Below are positions 11,289 through 22,825 of a stretch of DNA of 64,000 nt, in pieces. Position 1 is the first letter of the stretch. Every line of letters begins with the position of its first letter. The position numbers and the translations under genes were made by a program. The DNA comes from Oehlia diaphana (lineage: Eukaryota; Glomeromycota; Glomeromycetes; Glomerales; Glomeraceae), in NCBI GenBank assembly GCA_003833135.1, contig QZLH01000314.1:2938-66937 (forward strand), written 5' to 3'. The notes beneath the pieces are model-generated. The model was not told the origin of the DNA, made no database searches, and saw only the letters and a program-made list of their open reading frames with translations.

Positions 11289-11923
11289 TCATTGGCCGAT
11301 AAAACCTGAATGACCTGCAAAACCTCCAATCAATGAACTACCCAAATTGGAAATTATGGGTGTAAGCAAATTCTTGAAGATGGAATTGCCAAAACGGCAT
11401 GCGGTATCCCACATTCTGTTCCAGAAAGATTTTTTTTCTTGTCCTATGAAATAAACAGAGGTTAAATACTTGTAACATTGAATAATAAAAACTTCTTTTT
11501 TAACTTACCCCTCCATTTATTTATAACTTTCTGACGATATTCTTCGTATTCTTTTTTGCTTATATATTTATGAACAAGATAAGCTTCGTCCAGAGTGTTG
11601 AGTTCTTGTAGTAAACTTTGTTCACCGGTAGATCTGGAAGCTGATGAACTCCTTTGACGACTTTGTTTATTTTCTTTATTTTTAGCATAATCGCGAGGGA
11701 CAGTTATACTTTGAGTTTGCGTAGGGGGCGTAGGGGGCGTAGGGGGCGTAGGGTAAACATATTGAATATAATATTGTGTTGGCGCAGGGTAATATTGTGG
11801 TGAAGGATAATATTGTGGTGAAGGTGGTGAAGGGTAATATTGTGGTGAAGTATAATATTGTTGTGAAGGGTAATATTGAAGTGGTGGTTGATATTGATTT
11901 GTACTATAATAAAAAAAACTCAT
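11289..11923 (-). CDS. Tyr/Pro-rich low-complexity protein with SHOCT-like segment
   Basis: Two exons, 11509-11923 and 11289-11443, joined by a 65-nt intron in phase 1, give 189 aa. Residues 1-70 are repeats of the type SPQYYPS/PQYYP followed by TPPTPPTPP, likely disordered and prone to self-association. A Lys/Arg/Ser-rich stretch follows. Residues ~104-138 (LLQELNTLDEAYLVHKYISK and on to EEYRQKVINKW) resemble the short SHOCT-type helix pair. The second exon encodes a basic/aromatic start and a Gly/Ile-rich hydrophobic end (FGNSIFKNLLTPIISNLGSS). No family is recognised with certainty. It is divergent from a J-protein gene whose first exon starts with a similar SHOCT-like segment. Role unknown. 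Confidence 0.75.
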
Positions 11924-12452
11924 TATTGCTTTACAACAAAAACTATATAAGTTATATAATTATAATTATTTTATTTCATATATTCACCAAGGAAATATAT
12001 GAAATATTGAAATGCTTCAAAGCTGATCTGAAAAGTTCAAAAAAGCCAGTTTTATAAATCATTGATCAAATTTTGTTTAACAATAATTTTATTTGTAACA
12101 CAAATTTATTTTTACATTTTTTCTTTTTAAAAACTTTCCTGATGTAGATTATCCCGATGCAATAGCATTTATTTTGTCTTTCAATATGATAATTAAAAAG
12201 ATATATATAGGTAAAGAATACGATTTTTTTTTAAAAAAAACCAATATTGTACCAATTCAGTGTAATGTGTTTATGTTTACGTGTTTATCTCTTTCTTATA
12301 TTACTTTATTTAGTAGGAATTTCTACCGCAAGGTTTAGTTGTTTGTACGCACAAACAAAACATTTGGTTTTTTTATTTATAGAACACCACAAAAGTTACC
12401 CCTTGCATCAGGAAAAGAACGCTCAAAAAGTTTGTGTTGAGTTATTAGAAAA
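11924..12452. promoter_or_regulatory. Divergent promoter region
   Basis: 529 bp between the start codons of the Tyr/Pro-rich gene (minus) and the J-protein gene (plus). It contains a T9A8 palindromic tract at about 12224-12240. An open frame at 12247-12456 has no coding character and is treated as 5' UTR. No specific operator was identified. Confidence 0.4.
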
Positions 12453-13803
12453 ATGAATCTCCTAGAAGAATTAAAAGAGAACCAACGTAGATTAGATAAT
12501 GGTGAAATTGATAAAAATGAATTCGAAAAACAAAAAAAGACAATATTAAGACAATTTTCGAGTAATTCAAAGGAAGATAAGAAAACTGAACATTCTCATG
12601 GTAAGTTGCTGAAAAAAAGCTGTTATTTTTGACCCTTACGCTCATTTTCGTTTACGATTCAAAATATAATAGATGCAAATAAACCAAGGGAAACTGAATT
12701 ATATGATATCCTCCAATTAAAGCCTGAAGCGACTGAAGCTGAAATTAAATTAAGCTATAAGAAACTCGCATTAAAGCATCATCCGGATAAAAATGGTGGC
12801 ATTGAAACCGAAGAGGTACTGCATCAGATTTAATGTATATTGAATAAAAATATTAACTGAGTGTCCTTAATACAACTAAACAGTGGAACAAGCTCTCAAA
12901 CGCATACAAAATTCTCTCGGATAAGAACAGCCGTTCTCTTTACGATAACTACGGAACAATAAATGATTGTAGGATTCAAAACTTCTCGTGTATTAAAATA
13001 ATTTCTTGCATCAAATTGATTCAATGTTTAATTTGATTTTAGCCTTAGAAGGTAAAGCATCATTCAATCCATATGTAGGAGGAGACACTTGGCAACCATA
13101 TATTGGAGACCTGGAAATTGGCCTTTGGATGTTTTCAATTATGAATGACGGTAGCTCACCTGAAATAAATGAGTTAACTTCTAATGAGCGGAAAGTGCAA
13201 CGTCACACCATTCGTGTATCCAATATTGTCCGTTACCTAAAAGACAAACTTTCTCGATTTCCGAAGCAAGATTCTTCGGAATTTGAATCGTTTGAGGAAA
13301 GTCTTCGCCAAGAAGCTCAAAAGCTTTTATCGGAACCAAATGGGAAAGAGTTGCTATCCTCTCTGGGTGGAATTTACGTTTCCAAGGCCCAAGCTCACCT
13401 AAATAAATCTTTTTTATCATCCATTTCAAATAAATGTTCTAATATTTTTAACGGCGTTGAATTTACGGTGGACTTAGTCTCTGGATACTTGGCAGCCAAA
13501 ACTAAGGGTGGACCAATGATGAAACAGGAAGAGGTAAAACCCATCTAATCTTCCCTGCTGGGACTAACAAAATCTAAAACTATTGCATTGGATGACTAAT
13601 TAAATTTATTTTAAAAAAAATCTTAGATGAATAAAGTAATTTGGCGACTTTCACGATCAGAAATATCCTCCATCACACGTGAAACCTGTGATAAAATCCT
13701 GAATAATGATGAGGATGATAAGGATAAAAGTTACCTCCTTGCTAATTCTCTACAACTTCTGGGCAAAGTGTGGTTAGGAGTAAGCAAACAATCTAAAATG
13801 TGA
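12453..13803 (+). CDS. J-domain protein with DnaJ-X domain, Caj1/Djp1-like
   Basis: Five exons (12453-12600, 12673-12815, 12884-12968, 13043-13533, 13627-13803) give 347 aa in phase. Residues 3-34 form a SHOCT-like Leu/Glu-rich segment ([20 protein letters not shown]). The J domain lies at ~57-125 with HPD at 86-88. After it, [20 protein letters not shown] and the [20 protein letters not shown] helix are the DnaJ-X (DNAJ-containing, X-domain) region found in yeast Caj1 and Djp1. No signal peptide or zinc motifs, so probably a cytosolic type III Hsp40, with Djp1 known for peroxisomal and mitochondrial protein import. The N-terminal extension before the J domain is unusual for this group. The final stop could instead be bypassed by splicing at a GTAAGC (13780s), so the extreme C-terminus is less certain. 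Confidence 0.88.
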
Positions 13804-15248
13804 TACAATCTAAGATGTAGGATGTAATAATACAAAGTGATTAATATTACTTTGTTACCTCTACTGTAGAATATTTATAATTATTTATATCGTTTATCCA
13901 ATTTTTTTTTTTTTAAATTATTTCTTTTACTAATATCAAGTAAAAAAAGAAATACAATCCCATAATTTACATAATTAAAATAAAATTACAGAGGTTAAGT
14001 TTATCTATAGAAACGCATAGTTATCCCTTAATCATTTTTGTTAATTGACTTTATATTTAAATCACAATTTAACATTTCCCACAAAAGTTTGCAATTTTAA
14101 TTCATTTTGGTATTTTCGGTTCCGATAAATTTTGATATGAAGTGACTCAGTTCTGGACCAAACTGGCCGAGTCATATTATGGAACCATTATGGAACCGGA
14201 ACCGGCTCATCCAATTCGAACCCCTATGTAAGAGGGTGGAAGAAATACGACTGTCTGTACGAGTATGCTTTAAAAAATAAGTAGGATCTTACAAGAACAA
14301 ATTTGAAAGTAGGGATATTTTAAATTACAAGTTGATATTTTATAATTATCATTATATTAGAGAAAAATCAATTCTAGTAGTATATTGTTCATTATGAAGC
14401 TTCAATGATATATAGAAAAAAAAAGGGTAAGGGAGATGAAAAAGAAGGAATAAGGAGTTGAAAATAGGATTAAAAAATAAGTTTTACATTCGTAATACTT
14501 AACCTTTGACCAACATATTATCGATATCTGATCGCAACATCATGATATATTATTAATATATAATAATAAATGTATTATATTCTTAACTGTTAATTAAAAT
14601 CCCATATAAAGTGATTTTAAAAAGTATAAGAAAAAATTTGATGAAGAAAAAAAAAAATTTCAACTAATATATCAATTAACAAGGAAATTCAGGCGGTAAG
14701 TTTGTGTTATGTTATTAACTCGGTGCCGGACGAATTTAAAATGAATTCATCTAATCAATATTTTTGGCGCAGATCAACAAATAAAAAGTTATTATTCAAC
14801 GGTTGAGAAATCATATAAAGACAATTTATTTCTAGAAAAGATTTTTGAAATCCCATTCTTGAATGTAAACCTGTAAACCTGATGCTATTCACGTGACAAT
14901 ATGCAATAAAAAATTCATGTAAAAGGTTATAATTATTTTTAACGGATAATTTTATAATTTGTATTCCCATGCTACGGAAACTCTTGAATGTATGAAATTA
15001 GGAAATTTCTAAACTGTGGTTGAAGTTATAGATGTTAAAGAGGTTATAGATAATGGAACAGAACAAAATAGTAATCAAGTATACATTCATCAAAGTATAC
15101 ATTTTTATCATAAAAACTATTCTATTAAATGATAAGCATCCTAAATTTTGTTTGTAGTACAAACATGATTCGATCTAAAAATCTTATAGGAAAACATATT
15201 TTTACATAATCGAAATCATATTAGAGAATTTTTCCGTAATTAACCTTT
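13804..15248. other. Intergenic; degenerate repeat at 14100-14230
   Basis: No gene seen. 14105-14225 contains words TTCGGTTCCG, GACTCAGTTCTGGACCAAAC, GGCCGAGTCA and GGAACCGGAACCGGCTC, partly self-complementary and of a composition unlike the flanks, probably a fragment of an interspersed repeat. The remainder is A+T-rich. Confidence 0.4.
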
Positions 15249-16519
15249 TTAAACAAATAATACAACATTCTTTTTTTTTATACATTCCCTATATATAAAT
15301 AAAATATATAATGTTAATTATTATTATTATCGTTGTTTTTGTTATTATAAATATAAAAGACTTACGGTAATAATATTGCAATGACTAAAATCAAAGTAAA
15401 TAAAGGAGAACCAAATATAAGTGTAGAAAAATCAAACATTTCAAAATAAGGATTATTTATAAGATCTTTGAAGAATATCATTTGAACAATAATTATAAAA
15501 GAATAAAATATTAAAGTTATTCCACAAATTATGTTAAATATTTGCATCTAAAAAAAAAAAAAAAATTATATTAATATAATTTATTAATAAGAATTATTTG
15601 TAAAAAATATTAATTATTTATTACCTTATGAACGTGTAATTTATTCAAAATATTAGTATGATTCATATTTAAATTCGAAATCGAATCACAATTATTAATA
15701 TCTTTTATATCATCAATACCTGCTAATCTCATACTTTGATTTGTTAAATTAACAGATATTCTTCCATAATATATCAAACAAAAACCAAGAAATAAACGAA
15801 TTATAAGATTAATAATATCTAATAAAGTTGTTATTATAAAAAAAAAACTTTTTGGATAAATAATTGAATAACCTCTAATTATAGATGAACAAATTAAATT
15901 TAGTGTCGCAAATATACATGAAAACCAAAATATTATTGTTGATTGTTTATCTTTTGGTATACAAATAGTTTTTATATTTGATTTACGATTTGATGTTTGA
16001 TCAAAACTTAATTTTGGTATTAAACGAAATATATTAGTCAAATAAATTAGAACCAAATAAAATCCTGGAATGAATGAAATTTCATAAAATGAAGCTCTTA
16101 AAATCACATGATTTGTAAAAAGGTCTAAAGCAATAATAAAATTGTGTAAACCTCTAAATAAACAATATATTGTAATCCAAAATAATATTAATTCTATAGA
16201 TGACCATTCATATATTTTCCATGATTTATTACAAGTAGATGAACGATAATTTAATTTCCAGCATAAAATTGTTAATGTTAATAAGGAAATTATGAAATTA
16301 ATTATTGTTGCGATTAATAACAAAGTTTTAAATGTTGATGCATCATCACAATTTCTTAAATTATGTCGCCAACTAAAATAAAAAAATTAATATTATATGA
16401 TTATATATATTATAATATATATTATAATATACATATATTTATTCTATTATGATAACTTACTCGCAAAATGAACTGAACCTCAAAGAATGAAAAGAATGAT
16501 TAAATTCATTAAATTCCAT
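15249..16519 (-). CDS. Seven-transmembrane protein, orphan (possibly TOM1/THH1-like)
   Basis: Four exons (16461-16519, 15625-16372, 15366-15547, 15249-15288) give 342 aa. The first exon supplies ATG and a 36-residue, Asn/His-rich N-terminus with Cys19 and Cys28. Seven hydrophobic helices follow: TLLLIATIINF.., ELILFWITIYCLF.., FYLVLIYLTNIF, TIIFWFSCIFATL.., FFFIITTLLDII..FCLIYYG, IFNIICGITLIFYSF.. and TLIFGSPLFTLILVIAILL. Longer polar loops lie between helices 3-4 and 5-6, the usual layout of cytoplasmic loops in a receptor-like protein. The FYLVLIY, LGFCLIYYGRI and PLFTLILV segments recall the plant TOM1/TOM3/THH1 family. That resemblance is by eye only; otherwise it is an orphan membrane protein. 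Confidence 0.75.
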
Positions 16520-17433
16520 AATTCACATTTTTTTTTTATTTTTATTTTTATTTTTATTTTTATTTTTTGAAAAAAAAAAAATATCTTTTCCTCTTAAAAC
16601 ATCTCCTTTATATAAAATAATATTGATTTTTACGTAATGTTTTTGATATAGCAGATTATTCGGTGTATCTAATAATAATTGGTAAAGTGTATAACCGAAA
16701 GGTATGATTTGCGAATCTAAACCTTTTGTAAACTATCATCAAAAAGATTTTTGTTTGAAAGTGTGAGAAGGAAGAGTAAGGGGAATATTATAATCTTTCG
16801 TTATTCCAATGCATTTATGGAAATTCAAATTTGACCAAAAAAAGTATTGCAAAAAGTAAATGATTGTAAAAGAGACAAGGTTTTACACCAATAAACAAAA
16901 GTACAACAAATATTTGATGGTGATACAACCATAACAGATAACACTTAAAACACCGATATTCCGATATTATTATTATTGAATTCAAAAAAAAATTGATTAT
17001 TTTATAAATTTATATTATATTATATATATATTTTTTTTTTTCTATTTATGAACTACTCCGAAACCAACCTATTCTTCCTTAACATTTTTCCTGTTAATCG
17101 GTTATACCGAAAAATTTGATCTTCATGATATGAATTCTCATTGTGATATTCTTTGGCGTTAAAAAATTATCCAATAGAAAATTTACAACTTATTTAATAA
17201 TAAAATTCCGTTTAGCCTTAATGATTTAAAATTAGTAAAATAATATCAAGATATCATGAGTTTCATATAGATTAGATTTTGATAATGAATTTTTTTTTTA
17301 TATTTCACCTTGTAATATTTTTTTTTTTTTTTAAAAAAAAAAATATATAATAAAATAGATCAGGATGAGAGAATTTTTAAAGATAGGATATATGTCGGAA
17401 TTGCCTGCATATTATTAAAGTTATCATCTGTAA

Positions 17434-17452
17434 TGTACGTACAGTACGTACA
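17434..17452. repeat. Perfect 19-bp palindrome
   Basis: TGTACGTAC-A-GTACGTACA is self-complementary around a single central A. It may be a dimeric-factor binding site or chance; it stands alone in non-coding DNA. Confidence 0.5.
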
Positions 17453-19043
17453 ATGCATGCTGTGTATGTGAAACTCCCTATAAAGACGCTGACTAAAATT
17501 ACCTGGGAATCCTTCATAAAATTACGTAAATAATTCGGGACTTTTTTTACAAAATTTTACCGTAAAAAAAAGACAATTTTGGTAATTTTTTAAACTTACG
17601 GTAAGTTCAATAGATAAGGTAACACAAATTAAAACATATTAAGTAATTATTTTTTTTATTAAAAAAAAAATAAATCATCGCGTTTTTATAATGACTAATT
17701 TCATAAAGGTTATCCGGATATGTCCGTATTATATCAGTCGAAAAGACCAGTATTCGTCGTTCAGAAATATGAAATATATGCGTTTATATTTGCATATACT
17801 ACGCGTTTTATCTATAAGGTTCAGGGGTCAAGCATTAATGACATTAATGACATTAATGAGTCTTAGTTTCTGCCAATAATACTTGAAATGTTACTTCGCA
17901 TGTATATTCGAGAAAACTTTTTGTGTAATATTATTGAGTAAAAAAAAAGTAACGATAAAATATGAATTCTTAACCAACTAAAGTTACACGTGAAAGTTCA
18001 TATTATAATACAGTATAATGCACAGTTATAATGTATTATAAAGTATATAATGCATAAAGTGTATAAAAGATAATGTAGATAATGTAATGTGTATAAAAAT
18101 GTATAAAATTTATAAAATGGCATCATTGAATTCATTGATCAATTTATTTAAATTCACAAAATTCACATACTGATACGCCACAGATTTTTGGCGTTTTTAT
18201 ACTCGAAATTTATTTTTTGGTAATTAACAATTGTGGGGAAATGAATGTATTATTAAAGGTTAATGGACATGAGCAAATTAATTTTTTTGTTAATTACGTG
18301 GCTTCACAAATTCATCCAAATGTGTAAAACAAGAAAGAATGTTTAAGAAATAATGACACCCCATTACTTTAGAAGGAAATTAAAAAAGGATGAAAGGGTC
18401 GAAAATGAGTGTAATTAAATCTTTTATTATTATAAAAGAATTGTGGCTTAGAACTTTTTTCAAAAAAAAAAAAAAAAAAAAAATTTTTATTTTATCTATT
18501 TACATCATACTATATATTATTTCTTTTCTTTTATACAATCCAAGGTAGTAGGTACATACAAGATACATAAGACTATTTTTTCCAGGGAATAAACTGTTAA
18601 GATATAGCGAAAATAAATCTTTTTTTAAAAAAATAACTTTGTTTCCTTTTTTTTTTTAAAAAAAAAAAAAAACTCCAGACAATTATAAAAAACCTGCATG
18701 TGGCGGTGTAAAATCGATCGATTGTATCGATCATGAAAGATGCGCGGCCCGATCATAAAATAATAAAAAAAAAAACAAGAAATCAAGTGAAGGCTTAGAG
18801 AAATAATCGAGAAAAAACTTGATAATAATTTGTATTTGTGGCTGTGTATTGAAAGAAATTTTTCTAAATTTAGTAAACAAAAAGCCACGAAATTTGTTGA
18901 AGGAAATCCAATATTATTGGATAATTAAATTATGATATCGTTGTTTAATAATCATATGAATATGAAATTTGTTTTTTTTTTCGTAATTTAAGTAATATGT
19001 ACAAATACGTTTTCATTATTTAATTATATAGATTAAATTTCAG

Positions 19044-19099
19044 GTTATTTTGTGCATCACTATAATTGTTTTGTTATTTTTCGGAAGTTTAAACCTAAA
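19044..19099 (+). other. Exon-like 56-nt segment with splice sites
   Basis: The segment is preceded by a TTTCAG acceptor and followed by a consensus GTAAGT donor. It is open in one frame, encoding a hydrophobic peptide (VILCITIIVLLFFGSLNL). No partner exons with a start codon could be found on either side, so whether it is transcribed is unknown; chance is possible in A+T-rich DNA. Confidence 0.2.
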
Positions 19100-19769
19100 G
19101 TAAGTAATGAAATTCGACAGGTTTGTTTTTTGAATGTCAAAAAATACATAAAGAGCTGAATCCCAATATAAAAAAATTGCATCTTTTTTTTTTCCGATAA
19201 ATATTAATTTTATCATTCAAATGAATTAATGAATTGAAACAAATTAACATCCATGTCTCGAAGTCCTTATTTGCAGTAAGTAAAATTATATCTAATCTAT
19301 TCACTTGATTTTTTTTAAAAGAATAATTAAAAATTTTTTTTTTCTTGAATTTTATTTAGATGATACTTACAATATTCGAGAAAAAACAGGATGAAAAAAA
19401 AAGTTAATTTTTTTAATCAAATTTTTCTTCATTTCCTTTAATTGAGGGTGAAAGGAAAATTTTTAACGCGTTTCGTCGCATTTTGTAAGAAAAAAAAATT
19501 AAGTAATTAATTTTTTTTTTTTACATTATTTTTTTTTTAAAAAAAAACATTTCCCGCACACTTCCTTTTTTTTTTTTAATAAAAAAAGGGATTATACTAA
19601 AAATTCGTCGCATTTATTAATTCATTATTCGTTTGAAGAAAAAAAAAAAAATACTCCTTTTTATTTACATTACACGTAATTCCGCATGTCATTTATACAA
19701 CTTTACATTATTCCGAATAATATTTATACATTCTTTTTTTCATGTATTATTAAATTACCTTATTACCTT

Positions 19770-19990
19770 TAGATTCTTAAATTCTTTAAATCTCTAAATT
19801 CCCTTTAGATTTCTTTAAATTCTCTAATTTCCTTTAGATTTCCTTTAAAATCTATAAATCCCCTTTAGGTTTTCTTTAAAATCTATAAATTCCCTTTAGA
19901 TTTTCTTTACGAATCCCTTTAGATTTTCTTTCCGAATCCCTTTAGATTTTCTTTTTAAATTCTCTAATTCCCTTTAGATTTTCTCCTCTT
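19770..19990. repeat. CCCTTTAGATTTTCTTT minisatellite
   Basis: About eight imperfect tandem copies of a 20-32-bp unit with core CCCTTTAGATTTTCTTT, often followed by AAATTCTCTAAATT. Unit length varies. No coding frame. Confidence 0.8.
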
Positions 19991-20687
19991 TTTAAATATT
20001 TCCTAAATTAACTTCCTTTTTAAATTTCTTCTTCTATCCTTTCTTGTACAATTACATACATATATTATATCTTTGTCATATTACGACTATTTATTTATAG
20101 AACATTTAATTTATCCAATTTCATACATGTAAAAAAAATATTCCCTACAAATTGTATATATATGCTAAGCTTTTTAAATTAATCATATTTCTTACCCTTT
20201 TTATTTATTTATATGTTTATCTTACCACCTTTTACACAAGATTTTTTTTAAAAAAAATTATGAAATATTTAAAACAACTTTTTTTTTAAAAAAAAACCAC
20301 CTTTATAAAAAAAAATAATTATATGTATATATAAATTATATATATATATATATATATGTAAATTTAAAAATAAAAATTTAAGAACCGTTAATATGTATCA
20401 TTTGTTGATAGATTTTTTTTTTTTATGATTTTTATATTTTTATTATATGATAAAGTAATCAAAAATAAAAATGATCAAAATTTTATATATAATTATTGAA
20501 TAATAATAATGATTAATTATTGAACGTAGATTTATTTCATTTTTTTTTTTTTTATTTAATTAATTATTTAATTATTTATTTAAAAGACATTATTATTTGA
20601 ATCATTGATAAAAAAATTCCCGAAAAAAAATGAAAAAAAAATGTTTTTTTTTAAAAAAAAAAAATTCCAATGATTAATATTATCATC

Positions 20688-20797
20688 AAAATTTCCGAGA
20701 AAAAACAATGGTTATATTTTGTTAAAATTTCCGAGAAAAAAACAATGGTTTTATTTTGATAAAATTTCCGAGAAAAAAACAATGGTTTTATTTTGGG
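20688..20797. repeat. Three-copy ~37-bp tandem repeat
   Basis: Three near-identical copies of a unit with AAATTTCCGAGAAAAAA then CAATGGTTTTATTTTG. Differences are one or two bases and A-run length, so the duplication is recent. Confidence 0.85.
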
Positions 20798-21499
20798 GTC
20801 TTTTTTTAGTTATCAACCAAGAATTCAAGAATTCAAGAATTTTGAATTTACATTTTTCCGATATAATGTATAAGTAATTCTGTCAAGATTAAAGTTTGAA
20901 AATTCCGTAAAATATTATATTATTCCGCCAAAAAAATTAAATTCCGTCAAAATTAAAAAGAAAAAACAAAAAAGTAAAAAAGATAGATTTAATAATGTCC
21001 CTCCCTAAAAATTTTTAAAAAAAGAACAATGATCAATGAATTTACGAGTAGAATCATTATATTACGAGTCGTAACAATTTTTTCAGATACTAAAAATTAT
21101 AAATTACCAGTTCGAGTTAATTCGTATAATAATAAAACAAACAAATAAACAAAAAAAATTCATATATATAATATTCATATCCAAATTAAATTGTAACTGA
21201 GTTTGAATTTTTAATAAAATACATGTTTAACAAGTTGTGATGATTTAATTATATAAAGAGAATTTAGAAAAATGGGCCAGGATTTTCAGGTTTCCGATAA
21301 AAAATTAAGCAAAAAAAAATATGATTCAATATTATATTATGTTATCATTTTTGGGATTAATGTATTTTTGGTAGGTACCCTAATTAATATCTTGTATATA
21401 TGACGCGTTTTTCAAAATTATTCTGTCATAGATCACGTGACAGTTAATGGCTTTGCTTAACTATTAAGTTTTGTAATTTGTAATGAACCAAATGAAGAT

Positions 21500-21558
21500 T
21501 CGATTATTGAAAGGTTCGGGTTCGAATCCTGTACTTGGGACATGTCTTTTTTTTTATT
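21500..21558 (+). other. tRNA-like B box followed by oligo-T
   Basis: The sequence GGTTCGAATCC (B-box consensus) is followed after a short tail by T8. The rest of the preceding 80 nt does not fold into a cloverleaf and no matching 5' acceptor strand was found. It may be a decayed tRNA or the head of a tRNA-derived SINE. Confidence 0.25.
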
Positions 21559-21969
21559 GAATTTTATACAGCGATCATTGGGCTGTGCCTTATTAGTAAA
21601 AATATTATGACATGAGTGCAAATGGATCGTTCTTGATCAAGTTAGTTATGTAATAATAGCATTTATTCGTAACGCGTTTTATTTTTCCGTATTTTATTAT
21701 AAAATATTACTTTTAAGTATTAAATAAAAAAAATGTATGACTTTTTTCGCAAAAAGAATTTCTTTGACAAATAGTTAATTAATGGTCAATAAATTTGTAT
21801 TATAAATTTAATCGAGAATCGAGAAAATTAGCTCCTGATGACATCAAGAATGATATAAAAGTCGTTGAAAAAAAAAACTGATTAATATTATTAAAAAATA
21901 AAACCATTGTTTAAAAAAAACAAGTTTTCATTTATAAAGGTATATTCAGGTTCCTTATATTTGTGATTT

Positions 21970-22164
21970 TTATTTTATTTTTATTTTTACTTTTAGAAAG
22001 GGTTCTTTATTTTTGTGATGAGCCTCTCCGATGTTGCATACATCAATGACATGTGACCGTGAATACATTTTGTAACTCGGGTCACTTTGTATCACATCAA
22101 TTTCCGCAAGTTCAGTAAATCCTAAATTCCTATTTGTCACGCATGAATGATTCAATTGATTCAT
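21970..22164 (-). other. Small coding-like segment, unknown
   Basis: A 64-aa open frame (begins MNQLNHSCVTNRNLGFTELA) has clearly higher G+C than the surrounding 5 kb and balanced amino-acid use, unlike shadow ORFs. The last residues run into an AAATAAA-type repeat. No family is recognised; it may be a relic exon of a duplicated gene. Confidence 0.25.
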
Positions 22165-22825
22165 CCACCAATCACATCATAATAAATGGAATTTGTATGA
22201 GATTTCTATGAACCGTATTTTAATTAATATATATTTTAATATATGCGTGTTAAAAAGTTTAGTATTTCAATTTCAATACAAGCAAGAATCTACTTATCTA
22301 AAAAGAGTTTAGTTTAAAAAGTTTTTTTTTAAACAAAAAATCATATTTTTAACGAACCGGGTTTCAATAAAACCAATCCAAGTATAGGATGTGTATCTAT
22401 TTTAAGTGATTTTAAAAATTAACTATAAAATTAATTGATTATTATTAATTTTTTTTTTCTTTTTTTTTTTAAAAAAAAAGTTCTAGTTAATAAAATTTTA
22501 TTTCAATTCTCAACTCTTCGGTTAATTTTTTATCTAAATAAGGGTATTGTTTATGGTCAGTGGTCAGTTATCACAGAAGCTAGATTACGTATAATTACGT
22601 ATTTTAAAAAGTAATTAAGTATAGCATGGGAAAATCATTGGGTAACACCCGTTTAGTTCTTGTTATCTTGTTTATCAAAAATAATTTATAATATATAAAT
22701 TAATAATCATTCATTTTTTTTAATAAAAAAAAGGTCTTCCCCTTTTTTATTTCTTTCGAACCCGAATTTTCGTATTTTTCTTGAAAAAAAAAAAAACTCC
22801 CCCCAAAAAATCTTTCTTTAAAGAA

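Larger units (their letters stand above)
16520..22825. other. 6.3-kb gene-free region with simple repeats
   Basis: No multi-exon gene could be built. The region contains many T-run/A-run palindromes, the minisatellites listed separately, a perfect 19-bp palindrome, a loose TGTATAAAATG-type array at 18000-18120, an exon-like segment at 19044-19099 and a small coding-like minus-strand segment at 21970-22164. The poly-T/poly-A tracts just upstream of 22826 belong to the 5' flank of the F-box gene. Confidence 0.45.

Noticed and set aside
11776..12057. Plus-strand frame with VVKGNIVVK repeats
   Set aside because: Antisense of the Tyr/Pro-rich repeat of the minus-strand gene.
12247..12456. 69-codon frame with hydrophobic start
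   Set aside because: Overlaps the J-protein start codon in another frame and lies in its promoter/5' UTR; composition not coding-like.
22781..22825. 15-residue upstream extension of the F-box/R3H gene
   Set aside because: It begins with TTG in a poly-A tract; the first ATG is at 22826.
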